DNA of 64,000 bases from Ferruginibacter paludis (GCF_030409685.1 NZ_JAUFQJ010000024.1:740564-804563), one strand, 5' to 3'; counted from the stretch's first letter, positions 17,419 to 27,306 are shown. Numbers and translations: made by a program. The notes: generated by a model not told the origin, from the letters alone.

Positions 17419-18840
17419 ATGGAACAAGCCATACCTGCCAATAAACTATCTTATTATTTTACCTTACTAAAACAAGCCATCAACGGACACGAAATGGATT
17501 ATACCTCCGGCAGCCTGCGGAAAGCCGTGCTGATGCTGGCCATACCCATGATGCTGGAAATGTGCATGGAGAGCGTATTTGCAGTGGTTGACCTTTATTT
17601 TGTCGGCCATTTGAAAGATGCCAGCCATGCCATACAAACTGTTGGTCTAACAGAATCCGTACTCACCATTATTTATTCGCTGGCCATTGGCATGAGCATG
17701 GCTGCCACCGCAGTAGTAGCCCGTCGCATTGGTGAAAAAAATCCGGAAGCTGCTGCACATGCGGGCATACAGGCCATAGTGGTTGCACTTGCCGTAACCA
17801 TATTAATCAGCATCGGAGGATGGGTTTTTGCCGCTGACATTTTGCGCTGGATGGGTGCTTCTGCCGACACTGTTTTAAAGGGGACAGGCTTTGTCCGCAT
17901 CATGATGGGCGCCAGCATTGTGATCATGCTGCTCTTTTTAATCAATGGTATTTTTAGGGGAGCCGGCAATGCGGCCATGGCAATGAAAAGTTTGTGGCTG
18001 GCCAACATCTGCAATATTATTTTATGTCCTATCCTGATTAACGGACTTGGACCAATACCTGCACTGGGTTTGGAAGGTGCTGCCTGGGCTACGGTGATTG
18101 GCCGCGGCAGCGGGGTCGTTTACCAGTTGTATCATTTGATAAATGGCAGCAGCCAGTTAAAAATTAAGGAAGATCACTGGGGACCAGACTGGGCGGTGAT
18201 TGGTTCGCTTGTAAAAATTGCGGCGCCGGGTATTTTGCAATTTATTATAGGTAGCTGCAGCTGGATATTTTTAGCACAGCTGGTAGCTACAACAGGCGGG
18301 GAAACCGGCTCGGCAGGTTACCAGACAGCACTGCGTTTGATGATGTTTTTTTTATTGCCTGCATGGGGCCTCAGTAATTCTGCTGCAACGCTGGTGGGCC
18401 AAAACCTGGGTGCCAAACAATTGCAGCGTGCAGAAGAATCTGTGAAAAAAACCATCTACTACAATGTAATATTTATGGCCGTAGTAACTGTCATTTTCTG
18501 GGTGATGGGAAATTACCTCGTGTCATTTTTTACAGCAGATGAAGCCATCCGGAAAGTGGCAACGCAGGCAGGGCGTATCATTGCATCGGGCTATGTTTTT
18601 TACGGCATAGGTATGGTGATGATGAACACGTTTAACGGTGCCGGCGATACATGGACGCCTACCATTATTAACTTTTGCGGCTTCTGGTTAATCCAGATTC
18701 CATTGGCGTATATGCTGGCTAAATATTTTGAATGGGGACCTTTAGGCGTTTTTATTGCCATACCAGTTGCTGAGACTGCCATCACACTGGCTGGTTATTT
18801 TTACTTCAGAAAAGGGAAATGGAAAACGATCAAAGTGTAA
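17419..18840 (+). CDS. MATE-family multidrug/organic cation antiporter
   Basis: A 473-residue membrane protein with about 12 helices arranged as two MATE half-domains. The first helix region MLAIPMMLEMCMESVFAVVD and the loop VVARRIGEKNPEAAAHAG are typical of this family, which exports drugs or metabolites using sodium or proton gradients. A soluble N-terminal stretch of about 35 residues precedes the first helix, slightly longer than usual, and a methionine at residue 26 could be an alternative start. The gene stands alone between a palindrome upstream and a hairpin terminator downstream. Confidence 0.93.
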   Translation: MEQAIPANKLSYYFTLLKQAINGHEMDYTSGSLRKAVLMLAIPMMLEMCMESVFAVVDLYFVGHLKDASHAIQTVGLTESVLTIIYSLAIGMSMAATAVVARRIGEKNPEAAAHAGIQAIVVALAVTILISIGGWVFAADILRWMGASADTVLKGTGFVRIMMGASIVIMLLFLINGIFRGAGNAAMAMKSLWLANICNIILCPILINGLGPIPALGLEGAAWATVIGRGSGVVYQLYHLINGSSQLKIKEDHWGPDWAVIGSLVKIAAPGILQFIIGSCSWIFLAQLVATTGGETGSAGYQTALRLMMFFLLPAWGLSNSAATLVGQNLGAKQLQRAEESVKKTIYYNVIFMAVVTVIFWVMGNYLVSFFTADEAIRKVATQAGRIIASGYVFYGIGMVMMNTFNGAGDTWTPTIINFCGFWLIQIPLAYMLAKYFEWGPLGVFIAIPVAETAITLAGYFYFRKGKWKTIKV

Positions 18841-18866
18841 AACAATTTTTTTATTCACAGGATTTT

Positions 18867-18899
18867 AAATGTGCAGGTTGTAAATCAATCTGCACATTT
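18867..18899. terminator. Hairpin between convergent genes, probable bidirectional terminator
   Basis: A perfect ten-base stem AAATGTGCAG / CTGCACATTT (18867-18876 with 18890-18899) with a 13-base loop lies between the MATE gene and the convergent small membrane protein, followed by TAGTTTTA. The A-rich/T-rich flanks allow it to work from either side, though the T run is weak. Confidence 0.65.
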
Positions 18900-18904
18900 T
18901 AGTT

Positions 18905-19225
18905 TTACCCAAACAGACAAAAAAGCAAGACGACTCCAATACCAATACATCCTCCCAATACGCCTGCCCATACATCCGGCAATTCGTAATGCCCTTTTCC
19001 GGTTATTAACGAGTATAGTTCAAATGCATAGCAGCCTGCAAATAATATCACAAACGCGGCGGCGGTATCCAGCCAGGTATGTTTTGGGAATGCCGATAAG
19101 CAGATTATTTGCAGCGATGCACCCAGGGGAATGCCGACAAAAAAATGCTTCCATTTATCAGGTGCTATCTTTTTCAGTACAAAAAAATAAAAGTGAGCAA
19201 AATGGTTAGTGCTGATAAAATTCAT
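18905..19225 (-). CDS. Small integral membrane protein of unknown function
   Basis: A 106-residue protein with roughly three hydrophobic segments (about 28-48, 52-70 and 84-106). The DKWKHFFVGIPLG motif, a polar Asp/Lys/His group leading into a helix, and the closing DVWAGVLGGCIGIGV recall small bacterial proteins of the YfiM/DUF2279-like type, but the match is by eye only. It is transcribed leftward against MATE with a shared hairpin at its 3' end. No partner gene suggests its role. Confidence 0.65.
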   Translation of the reverse strand: MNFISTNHFAHFYFFVLKKIAPDKWKHFFVGIPLGASLQIICLSAFPKHTWLDTAAAFVILFAGCYAFELYSLITGKGHYELPDVWAGVLGGCIGIGVVLLFCLFG

Positions 19226-19353
19226 TCTTTTTAATGAAGAATAAAAAGACTTTTATTTGATTGGTATTTGCCGGCACATGTGCAGAAAGGAGTTTAAAAA
19301 TCAAATTACAAACTTGTAAGTTATACAAAAATTGTTGATCAAATTGCTCACAA

Positions 19354-20337
19354 TTATTTTTTGTTATTTGTCACCTCGCCGTGATTGGTTTCCATCGTCA
19401 TACTTTCCTTGGATTGAATACTTTGCTTGCCGGTTTCAACTTCTACCATTTTTGTTGTTACAGCATACTGGTTTGGGTGAATAGGTGATCCATACTTTAC
19501 GGCATAAGCCTTGGTAAGTTCTGCACCGAAATAGAGTATCAATGAAGAATAATAGATCCATAACAATAAAACTACCAGCGAACCTGCGGCACCATAAGTG
19601 CTGCCCACATGGCTTTTGCTGATGTAAAAAGAAATACCAAATTTCCCCAGCATAAACAAAAATGCGGTAGCCATGGCACCAGCCAGCACATCTTTCCATT
19701 GAATATCGGCATCAGGCAATACTCTGAATATAACGCCGAAAATGAGTGTTGTAACACTAAAAGTGATCAATACATTGATGATATAAAATACAATAACAGC
19801 CACACCGGGAAATTGATTGGTAAGCCTCTCGCTGAAACCATCAATAATGGAACTGATAGAAAGTGATACAAGCAATAAAAACCCCAGGCTAATGATAACA
19901 GAAAAAGAAAGCAGCCTGTTTTGTATCATTTTCAACCAGCCTCTTTTAGGCTTTGGTTTAAGGCCCCAAATACTGTTGATGGAATCCTGGATTTCTGCAA
20001 AAATTGATGTAGCCCCCAGTACCAATGTTACCGTGCCCACAATCGCGGCTAATTTGCTTTTGCCGGCCAGTGATGCATTCTTTATCATATCCTGTAACTG
20101 CACTGCCGTATCGGAGCCCACAAAACCTGCCAGCTGTCCGTAAATTTTTCCTTCAACCGCTTCCCTGCCTAAAAACATGCCACATAAAGAAATAATTACT
20201 ATCAGCAACGGCGCCATTGAAAATACAGTGTAGTATGCCAGTGAACCGCTCAGTTTCATCACTTTATTATCACTAAAGCCACTAAAAGCATTTTTAAATA
20301 TTTCTATCAATCCTTTAAAAGAAAATTTTTTCTGCAT
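19354..20337 (-). CDS. YihY/virulence factor BrkB-family inner-membrane protein
   Basis: A 327-residue protein with about six membrane segments. Family features are SLAYYTVFSMAPLLIVIISL near the start, a PKRGWLKMIQNRLLSF loop, and the end region GAAGSLVVLLLWIYYSSLIL followed by FGAELTKAYA. The family is widespread and was once named ribonuclease BN in error; its physiological role is unsettled, with transport suggested. The C-terminal tail of about 50 residues is polar and probably cytoplasmic. It is transcribed alone and divergent from the GH65 gene across 281 bases. Confidence 0.92.
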   Translation of the reverse strand: MQKKFSFKGLIEIFKNAFSGFSDNKVMKLSGSLAYYTVFSMAPLLIVIISLCGMFLGREAVEGKIYGQLAGFVGSDTAVQLQDMIKNASLAGKSKLAAIVGTVTLVLGATSIFAEIQDSINSIWGLKPKPKRGWLKMIQNRLLSFSVIISLGFLLLVSLSISSIIDGFSERLTNQFPGVAVIVFYIINVLITFSVTTLIFGVIFRVLPDADIQWKDVLAGAMATAFLFMLGKFGISFYISKSHVGSTYGAAGSLVVLLLWIYYSSLILYFGAELTKAYAVKYGSPIHPNQYAVTTKMVEVETGKQSIQSKESMTMETNHGEVTNNKK

Positions 20338-20618
20338 CCGGGTAGTTTTTCTATGCAGAAAACAAATAAGCGGCCAGTAATTTTATCCCTGTAATACAAT
20401 GGTCACAATTGTGTACGGGAAAAATACGCTACAGTAAACGACAGATTGTTGGCTTTTTGAACACCGGTTTGGGTAAGTGCTGATTGATATTGCACCGGAA
20501 CGCAGGCAAAATATTTCCTCAGGCCATCATGTAATCAAAAAATTATATGGTCAGTTTTGTAGTGTAATGTTTATTTTTAAACAATATCTTTCCAACCTGT
20601 CAAATTACTATTGCTGCC

Positions 20619-22652
20619 ATGATACAAAAACTTTTATTAGCCCCTGCCTTGTTCTTATTATTTACTGCAAGTTTAACCGCACAAGACCCGTGGAATATCG
20701 CTGCCGTTAAAATAGATCCCTCAAATTATTATGGAATTACGGTTGCCAATGGCATGATTGGCGTCGTGTCTTCACCGGAGCCGTTTAAGGTAAAAGATGT
20801 AGTGCTGGCCGGCGCTTACGACCTGTATGGCCGTGGCCGGGTGAGTAATTTTTTAAGAAGTTTTAACCTGCTCAATATGTACCTGGAAGTGGATGGCAAA
20901 CGCATCGGCAGTGCGGATGCTGCCAATATGAAGCAACAGCTGGATATGCACCATGCCAATTTTACAACCACTTTTAATTATGGTGATAAAGCAGATGTTA
21001 GCTATACTTATTATTCCTTGCGCCAGTTGCCATTTACGGTTTTAATGGATGTTACTGTTACTGCGAAAAAAGATATTACGATTAACAGCGCCAGCGTGAT
21101 GGAAGCGCCAGATGCCTTAAAGGAAGTGCAGAATTATTACAATGAAATTGACCGGCCGCATGTAGTCATCAGCCTGCTCACGTCAACCGCCAAAAGTCCA
21201 ACGGGTAAATTGCAAATGTGCGCCAGCAACACTTTTTTATTCAGCGAAAAACATGGGGAAGAGCCAAGAGTCATTCACGAAATGTGGGATAACAATATGC
21301 ACCTGATGAAGTTTACCAAGAAAATAAAAGCGGGTGAAACATATCATTTTTCTATTGCCGGTTCCTCCATCACTTCTGCGCACCATGACGACCCGTTGAA
21401 CGAAGCAGAGCGAATGACCATCACAGCCAAATTGGAAGGCAGGGACAGGTTGATTGCGTTTCACAATAAGGCGTGGGATGAAATCTGGAAAAGTGATATC
21501 ACCATCGACGGTGATCCGCAGGCGCAACAGGATATACACAGCATGATGTATCACTTATACTCTTTTGTACGGGAAGGTACGGCTTTAAGTCCTTCACCGA
21601 TGGGTTTAAGCGGACTAGGCTACAATGGTCATGTATTTTGGGATACGGAGTTGTGGATGTATCCCGCGATATTAGTCCTGCATCCTGAAATGGCTAAAAG
21701 CCTTGTGGAATACAGGTTTCAGCGCCTGGGAGCTGCCAAACAAAACGCTTTTAACCATGGTTTTAAAGGCGCCATGTTTCCCTGGGAAAGTGCGGGCACG
21801 GGCGTAGAAGAAACACCGGTTTGGGCATTGAGCGGTCCGTTCGAACACCATATTACTGCCTGCGTGGGCATTGCTGCCTGGAATTATTATTGCGTAACGC
21901 AGGATAAGGACTGGCTGCGTGAAAAAGGATATCCTATACTAAAAGAAACCGCCCTTTTTTGGGCAAGCCGTGTGGAAAGAAACGGCCCGGGTAAATATGA
22001 AATTAAAAATGTGGTTGCTTCTGATGAATGGGCTGAAAATATAGACAATGACGCGTTTACCAATGCAGCCGCCAAAGCGGTATTGCAACATGCCACAGAA
22101 GCGGCTGTTTTATTAGGCATAAAACCAGATGCAGACTGGATGAACGTGGCCAATAATATTCCCATTTTGAAAATAGACAATGGTGTTACACGGGAACATG
22201 GTTCTTACAATGGCGAAGGCATTAAACAGGCCGATGTAAACCTGCTTGCTTATCCGCTAAAAGAAATTACCGATACCAAACAAATCAGGAAAGACCTGGA
22301 ATATTATGAAACAAGGGTGCCCAACGAAGGCACACCTGCCATGACGCAAGGGGTGTTTGCTTTATTGTATGCAAGGCTGGGCGATGGTGGCAAAGCCTAC
22401 CATTTTTTCCAGGATGCTTACCTGCCTAACTTAAACCCGCCACTCAGGGTAATCGCTGAAACCAAGGGCGGCACCAATCCCTATTTTGCTACCGGTGCCG
22501 GCGGCATTTTGCAAAGTGTGCTGATGGGTTTTGGCGGACTTGAAATTACCCCGAAAGGCATTGTTCAAATTAAAACCGCCTTACCCCCCAATTGGAAAAG
22601 TGTAACCCTAACCGGTATTGGAGTGGATAAAAAAACATATATCAATAAGTAA
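20619..22652 (+). CDS. Secreted GH65-family glycoside hydrolase/phosphorylase-like protein
   Basis: A 677-residue protein with a signal peptide of about 21 residues (LFLLFTASLTAQ), an N-terminal beta-sandwich and an (alpha/alpha)6 barrel. The GH65 hallmark is ASDEWAENIDNDAFTN, in which Glu470 corresponds to the general acid of maltose, trehalose and kojibiose phosphorylases (usual form GPDEYHxNVDNNAYTN). GYNGHVFWDTELWMYP also matches GH65. Cytoplasmic phosphorylases use inorganic phosphate; export to the periplasm suggests this one may instead be a hydrolase of alpha-glucosides, as described for some Bacteroidota GH65 enzymes. That is inference. The gene stands alone. Confidence 0.88.
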   Translation: MIQKLLLAPALFLLFTASLTAQDPWNIAAVKIDPSNYYGITVANGMIGVVSSPEPFKVKDVVLAGAYDLYGRGRVSNFLRSFNLLNMYLEVDGKRIGSADAANMKQQLDMHHANFTTTFNYGDKADVSYTYYSLRQLPFTVLMDVTVTAKKDITINSASVMEAPDALKEVQNYYNEIDRPHVVISLLTSTAKSPTGKLQMCASNTFLFSEKHGEEPRVIHEMWDNNMHLMKFTKKIKAGETYHFSIAGSSITSAHHDDPLNEAERMTITAKLEGRDRLIAFHNKAWDEIWKSDITIDGDPQAQQDIHSMMYHLYSFVREGTALSPSPMGLSGLGYNGHVFWDTELWMYPAILVLHPEMAKSLVEYRFQRLGAAKQNAFNHGFKGAMFPWESAGTGVEETPVWALSGPFEHHITACVGIAAWNYYCVTQDKDWLREKGYPILKETALFWASRVERNGPGKYEIKNVVASDEWAENIDNDAFTNAAAKAVLQHATEAAVLLGIKPDADWMNVANNIPILKIDNGVTREHGSYNGEGIKQADVNLLAYPLKEITDTKQIRKDLEYYETRVPNEGTPAMTQGVFALLYARLGDGGKAYHFFQDAYLPNLNPPLRVIAETKGGTNPYFATGAGGILQSVLMGFGGLEITPKGIVQIKTALPPNWKSVTLTGIGVDKKTYINK

Positions 22653-22741
22653 AAACTGCGCTTTTTTCTGCAGTGAATAAAAATAAATCGCACCAAATGC
22701 GCCACCAATAAGAATTTTTATTATTTTCACTTTTCCAAACA

Positions 22742-23317
22742 ATGCGTAAAACTGCTGCCATACTACTTTTAATGCTGTTTGTATTCAACACCATTGGATA
22801 TAAACTGTGGTTCAGCATCGCCATGCAACAGGCCGATAACAGGCTGGAAGCCGCACTGGATAAGAATAATTTTAACGAGCAGGACCTGTTTACTTTAAAA
22901 ATTCCCATCAACTTACCTTACCAGAATACCTGGGCCAGTTTTGAAAGAATCAATGGCGAAATTACAGTGGATGGAGAAACATACATGTACGTTCAACGTA
23001 AAGTAGCGAATGATACCATGTATTTACAATGCATCCGCCATGCAGAAAAAAATGACCTGCAACAAAAATCAAACGATTATTTTGGAAAAATAAATGATGT
23101 CAATGGCAGCAGTGATGCTAAAAAAATGCCTGGCAAAACTTCCGGCATGGTGAAGTTTGCCGCATCTGATTTTACAAATGATATTATCTCCTGGAAATGT
23201 ATTTCGTTTATAGCCGACCCCCTGGTCTATGCTATCAAACCTTCATTGGATAACAGTTCCGCTCACATCCTGCAACTGATTAAACCTCCGCAGGCAAGTA
23301 CTTCTTTCACAGCATAG
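22742..23317 (+). CDS. Hypothetical single-pass or secreted protein, 191 residues
   Basis: An unrecognised protein. The first 25 residues (MRKTAAILLLMLFVFNTIGY) form a signal anchor or signal peptide without a clean cleavage site. A conserved-looking region NLPYQNTWASFERINGEITV follows, and the rest is hydrophilic with few features. It starts 89 bases after the GH65 gene and ends 63 bases before the first haloperoxidase-like gene, all on the same strand, so it may be the first gene of the unit that follows. No function can be proposed. Confidence 0.7.
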   Translation: MRKTAAILLLMLFVFNTIGYKLWFSIAMQQADNRLEAALDKNNFNEQDLFTLKIPINLPYQNTWASFERINGEITVDGETYMYVQRKVANDTMYLQCIRHAEKNDLQQKSNDYFGKINDVNGSSDAKKMPGKTSGMVKFAASDFTNDIISWKCISFIADPLVYAIKPSLDNSSAHILQLIKPPQASTSFTA

Positions 23318-23380
23318 TTACTTAATTTCAGCGATCATTTATACGTTGCTGATACTGTCCATTTACTATAACAACAAAAG

Positions 23381-24706
23381 ATGAGAAGACTTTTTGTATG
23401 TCTTTGCATTGTAGCATCATTGTATTCCTGCAAGCAAAACATCGAGTATAAAGCGTACCTGCATGACCCACAGTTGTTTTCCAACACAGTACATGAACTG
23501 AATAGTGTTGTAATGGGAAATAATTTTCCACCAATGATTGCCGCACGCAATTACACTTATGGCGCAATAGCAGCGTACGAAGTAATCGCAGCGGGCTATC
23601 CAAAAAAATACCAGTCACTGGTGGGACAGGTGCACGGGCTTACTGCGGTAGCAAAACCAGCAGCCAATACGCCGGTTGATTTTGAGCTGGCCGCATTATT
23701 AGCTTATATTAAAGTTGGTGAAGCGGTTACATTTCCGGAAGGAAGTATGCAGGAATATAAAGACAGTATTTTGAAACTGGCACGAGATAAAGGTTTGCCG
23801 GAAAATATTGAAACTGCCTCACAGACATTTGCAGACAGTATGAGCGCAAGTATCATAAGATGGAGTAAAAAAGATAATTATGCTGAAACAAGAAGTGCTG
23901 AAAAATACACCGTAAGAGATGAACCCGGCCGCTGGGTTCCTACGCCGCCCATGTATGCGCAGGCCGCAGAACCCCACTGGATGGAAATAAGGACCATGGC
24001 TATCGACAGTGCCAACCAGTTTTTAACACCGCCGCCTATCCCTTTTGATATTACTGATAAAAAGAGTAAGTATTACGAGCAGTTAATGGCGATCAAAAAT
24101 GCAATAGACAGCTTAACCGATGAACAAAAGCATATAGCTGACTTTTGGGATGATAATCCTTTTAAACTCAATGTTTCTGGTCATGTAATGTTCGGTACAA
24201 AAAAGTTTTCTCCCTCAGGTCACTGGATGAGTATAATTGGCATTGCGGCTAAACAAGCTAAATCCAGTTACGATGAAACGGTGTATGCATACGCCAAAAC
24301 TTCCATTGCCTTATTTGATGCATTCATTCAATGTTGGCAGGTGAAGTATACGTACAATACCGTGCGTCCTGAAACAGTGATCAACAAATACATTGATCCT
24401 AACTGGAGACCTTATTTGCAAACACCGGCTTTTCCGGAATATACCTGCGGACATTCAACCATTTCATCAGCAGCAGCGGAAGCATTAACTGATATTTACG
24501 GTGATAATTTTGCCTACACAGATAGCACGGAGCTTGAGTTTGGCATTCAAAACCGCAACTTTACTTCTTTCAGGCAGGCGGCACTGGAAAATAACTCAGC
24601 CAGGTTTTACGGCGGCATTCATTTTCACCCATCCTGCATCGTAAGCAATGCCGTGGGCAAACAAGTAGGCGACTTTATTAACGGTAAATTGAAAATGAAA
24701 AAATAA
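23381..24706 (+). CDS. Vanadium-haloperoxidase-like PAP2-fold lipoprotein (first copy)
   Basis: A 441-residue lipoprotein: the lipobox SLYSC puts the lipidated cysteine at 17. The C-terminal half has the vanadate/phosphate pocket of the PAP2-haloperoxidase family: Lys322-x6-Arg329-Pro330 (KYTYNTVRP), Cys356-Gly357-His358 (YTCGHST), and Arg408-x5-His414 (ARFYGGIHF). In characterised enzymes the second motif is P-S-G-H, so the pocket serine is replaced by cysteine here; the usual Asp after the last His is also absent. It may oxidise halides with hydrogen peroxide or be a phosphatase; the sequence does not decide. It lies upstream of three beta-barrel genes and a second such enzyme (28259-29812). 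Confidence 0.85.
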   Translation: MRRLFVCLCIVASLYSCKQNIEYKAYLHDPQLFSNTVHELNSVVMGNNFPPMIAARNYTYGAIAAYEVIAAGYPKKYQSLVGQVHGLTAVAKPAANTPVDFELAALLAYIKVGEAVTFPEGSMQEYKDSILKLARDKGLPENIETASQTFADSMSASIIRWSKKDNYAETRSAEKYTVRDEPGRWVPTPPMYAQAAEPHWMEIRTMAIDSANQFLTPPPIPFDITDKKSKYYEQLMAIKNAIDSLTDEQKHIADFWDDNPFKLNVSGHVMFGTKKFSPSGHWMSIIGIAAKQAKSSYDETVYAYAKTSIALFDAFIQCWQVKYTYNTVRPETVINKYIDPNWRPYLQTPAFPEYTCGHSTISSAAAEALTDIYGDNFAYTDSTELEFGIQNRNFTSFRQAALENNSARFYGGIHFHPSCIVSNAVGKQVGDFINGKLKMKK

Positions 24707-24814
24707 CAATCTGTGCCGGTTAGTTAGCAATTAATATTACCGGGTGTAGTCACCTGTTAGCATTGATTGGAGTTGTACATGGCATCCAAAAAATTCACTA
24801 CTCAAAAATCAAAC

Positions 24815-25969
24815 ATGAAACGGATCATATCTATTTTTATTATAGCTTTATTATTAACCACCACAATTCATTTACAATCAACAGCGCAGGGATGCGTAGC
24901 GGTACGCCAGATGGGCGGGCTGGGCGCCATGTCTCCATCTGGTTCCTACAATCTTTCCAAAGGCGATTTCCAGGCAGGAACCAACTACCGTTACTTCCAC
25001 AGCTGGCGGCATTTTGTAGGTACAGACGAACAGCCTCAGCGCCAGGTATTGGGCAATGCGGTTAATATTTATTCTCATGCGGTGGATCTTAATTTGTCTT
25101 ACGGTTTAACCAACCGTTTACAGTTAAATGTAACACTGCCTTATGTGCACAACGAGCGCTCTCAAACTTTAACACTGAATAAAGATTCGGCTTCAAAAAA
25201 ACTAACCCGTTACAGTGTATTCGCACAAGGGATTGCTGATGCCCGTTTGGGACTTAACTATTGGGTTACCGACCCAGCTGCTGCACACACAGGAAACCTG
25301 ATGATTGGCTTTGGGTTGAAACTGGCAACAGGCAGTCACAATACAACTGATAATGCACTGCAAAAAGATGGTACAACCAAAAGTGCTGTCAACGACCAGG
25401 CCATACAACCAGGTGATGGTGGTGTAGGATTTTCGTTGGAATTCCAGGGATTTAAAAAAATCTACAAAGACATTTATGGCTTTGCAAACGGCTATTATTT
25501 ATTTAACCCAAGGGAATCAAACGGCACTTATAAATCAGCAGCAAAAGCGGGTTTAGCTGGTTACAATATTTACGCTTCGCCAGATCAGTATTTCATCCGT
25601 GCAGGATTTATGGCTTCTGTTTTAAAAGCAAAAACACTTACGTTTTCGCTGGCAACCAGGATGGAAGGTATTCCCGCGTATGACATTATTGGCGGGCAGG
25701 TAGCGTATCGTCGCCCGGGTTATGTTGTAGCCGTTGAGTCTGGTGTTTCATACCGTATGGGTCAGCACAGTATTAGTTTATTTGTTCCATATAACTTCAT
25801 TAAAAACCGTACACAAAGCGCCGCTGATAAGGCAGACCAAAATCTGCAAAATTCAAAAATCAGCGACGCAAGTAAATTGGTTCATGTTCAGGGCGATGCT
25901 GCTTTTGCAGATTATTCCATCAGTCTTGGCTATTCTTACAGGTTTGCAAAAAATAAGAAACACGCTTAA
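24815..25969 (+). CDS. Outer-membrane beta-barrel protein, first of a tandem trio
   Basis: A 384-residue exported protein. The signal peptide is residues 1-24 (core ISIFIIALLLTTTIHLQSTA) and the mature protein begins QGCVAVRQMGG. The remainder is alternating polar/hydrophobic strands with barrel-type motifs such as GFGLKLATGSHNT and GDGGVGFSLEFQGF, ending in a YSYRF strand and a short basic tail. This resembles the phenol-degradation meta-pathway type of outer-membrane proteins often annotated simply as transporter. Two upstream in-frame starts (24767 TTG and 24779 ATG) are rejected because they would bury the signal peptide. It shares its N terminus and the closing QGDAAFADY motif with the next gene, so the two are duplicates. 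Confidence 0.8.
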   Translation: MKRIISIFIIALLLTTTIHLQSTAQGCVAVRQMGGLGAMSPSGSYNLSKGDFQAGTNYRYFHSWRHFVGTDEQPQRQVLGNAVNIYSHAVDLNLSYGLTNRLQLNVTLPYVHNERSQTLTLNKDSASKKLTRYSVFAQGIADARLGLNYWVTDPAAAHTGNLMIGFGLKLATGSHNTTDNALQKDGTTKSAVNDQAIQPGDGGVGFSLEFQGFKKIYKDIYGFANGYYLFNPRESNGTYKSAAKAGLAGYNIYASPDQYFIRAGFMASVLKAKTLTFSLATRMEGIPAYDIIGGQVAYRRPGYVVAVESGVSYRMGQHSISLFVPYNFIKNRTQSAADKADQNLQNSKISDASKLVHVQGDAAFADYSISLGYSYRFAKNKKHA

Positions 25970-26159
25970 CCAGAACACCCTTTTTTAAACCAGCGACATA
26001 AGACTTTGTAAAATTAATGCAGCCCTGCATTGGGGTATATTAATTTTCACACGCCTTATCTTTTTATTTACTGATCCGCATTGAAAAATAGGAACGCTAT
26101 TCATTCTATTGACTTAAACATAAACCATTCTTAAAAACTAACTACTAAAAAAAATTATT

Positions 26160-27257
26160 ATGAAGTACATTTTATCTATCCTGTTGATTGCAGGCTTTTA
26201 TATTCAAACATCGGCGCAGGGCTGCGTTGCAGTTCGCAGTACAGGCAACATCAATATGCTGCATCCTGACGAACATGATAAAGCTTCCTGGTTATTAAGT
26301 ACCACATCCCGCTCCTTCAGGTCTTTTCGCCATTTTTCCGGCACTACTGAAAATAAGCAAAGACTGGTAGATGGGAGCGAAGTAATCAATCACCAGACAA
26401 GTATTGATCTTGCATTAACACGCATAGTAAATGACCGCTGGTCTTTTATGGTTGACCTGCCTATTTTGTCGAATGCACGTTCATCCCTGTATGAACATGG
26501 ACTTGTAAACGGCGCTTACATAAAAAAAGAACGACACACAACACATTCTTTTGGCCTGGGCGATATGCGCTTTGCCGCCTACAGGTGGCTGCTTGATCCA
26601 AAGAAAAGTACCAAAGGAAATATACAGGCAGGATTAGGAATTAAACTGCCAACAGGCGATGATAATTTTAAAGACTACTGGTACAACGTAGGACCCAATG
26701 GAACAAAAGAACTGCGTACTGTGGATCAATCCATACAATTGGGAGATGGTGGTACCGGCTTTACAACCGAACTAAATGCCTATTACAATTTCACCCGCAA
26801 TTTTGGTATGTATGGCAATTTCTATTACCTGATTAATCCCAGGGAACAGAATGGCGTAAGAACTTATCGTGAAACATTGGTGGCGTCTTTAGCCAACGAA
26901 GCCATTTGCAGTGTGCCGGATCAATATATGTTCAGAAGTGGTTTTAATTATTCAATCAACAGCTTGCACGGATTAACTGTGGCAGCCGGTGCTAAATTGG
27001 AATGTGTACCCGTTCACGACTTGATTGGTGGCAGTGGTGATTTTCGCAGACCCGGTTATATATGGTCGGTAGAACCAGCTGCTGCTTACATGGTACATAA
27101 TCTGAACTTCTTTGTTTCTGTACCCTTTGCTGTTGCCCGCAACAGAACACAAAGTGTAACAGATAAGGAAAACAGCATTACGCAAAATAAACATGTACAG
27201 GGCGACGCCGCCTTTGCAGATTATGTAGTTAACCTTGGTTTCAGCGTAAAATTTTAA
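26160..27257 (+). CDS. Outer-membrane beta-barrel protein, second of the trio
   Basis: A 365-residue paralogue of the preceding gene. The signal peptide ends at about residue 19 and the mature protein again begins QGCVAVR. Shared segments include SFRSFRHFSGT (compare YFHSWRHFVGT in the first copy), GLGIKLPTGD, GDGGTGFTTEL, the FYYLINPRE strand and QGDAAFADYVVNLGFSVKF at the end, where the terminal Phe is the usual barrel sorting signal. The conserved cysteine just after the cleavage site is notable. A 190-base AT-rich gap separates it from the first copy, and it probably continues into the next two genes as one transcript. Confidence 0.8.
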   Translation: MKYILSILLIAGFYIQTSAQGCVAVRSTGNINMLHPDEHDKASWLLSTTSRSFRSFRHFSGTTENKQRLVDGSEVINHQTSIDLALTRIVNDRWSFMVDLPILSNARSSLYEHGLVNGAYIKKERHTTHSFGLGDMRFAAYRWLLDPKKSTKGNIQAGLGIKLPTGDDNFKDYWYNVGPNGTKELRTVDQSIQLGDGGTGFTTELNAYYNFTRNFGMYGNFYYLINPREQNGVRTYRETLVASLANEAICSVPDQYMFRSGFNYSINSLHGLTVAAGAKLECVPVHDLIGGSGDFRRPGYIWSVEPAAAYMVHNLNFFVSVPFAVARNRTQSVTDKENSITQNKHVQGDAAFADYVVNLGFSVKF

Positions 27258-27306
27258 ACAACAATTTATGCTTTATCAAATTAAAAAAGAACTATAAAAA
27301 TTGGAT

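Noticed and set aside
20404..20413. CACAATTGTG palindrome upstream of GH65
   Set aside because: Only ten bases, AT-rich, single and over 200 bases from the start codon; expected by chance.
22642..22911. 89-codon - strand frame overlapping GH65 and the 191-residue hypothetical gene
   Set aside because: Antisense to two plausible coding frames and Ser/Leu-rich in the manner of shadow frames.
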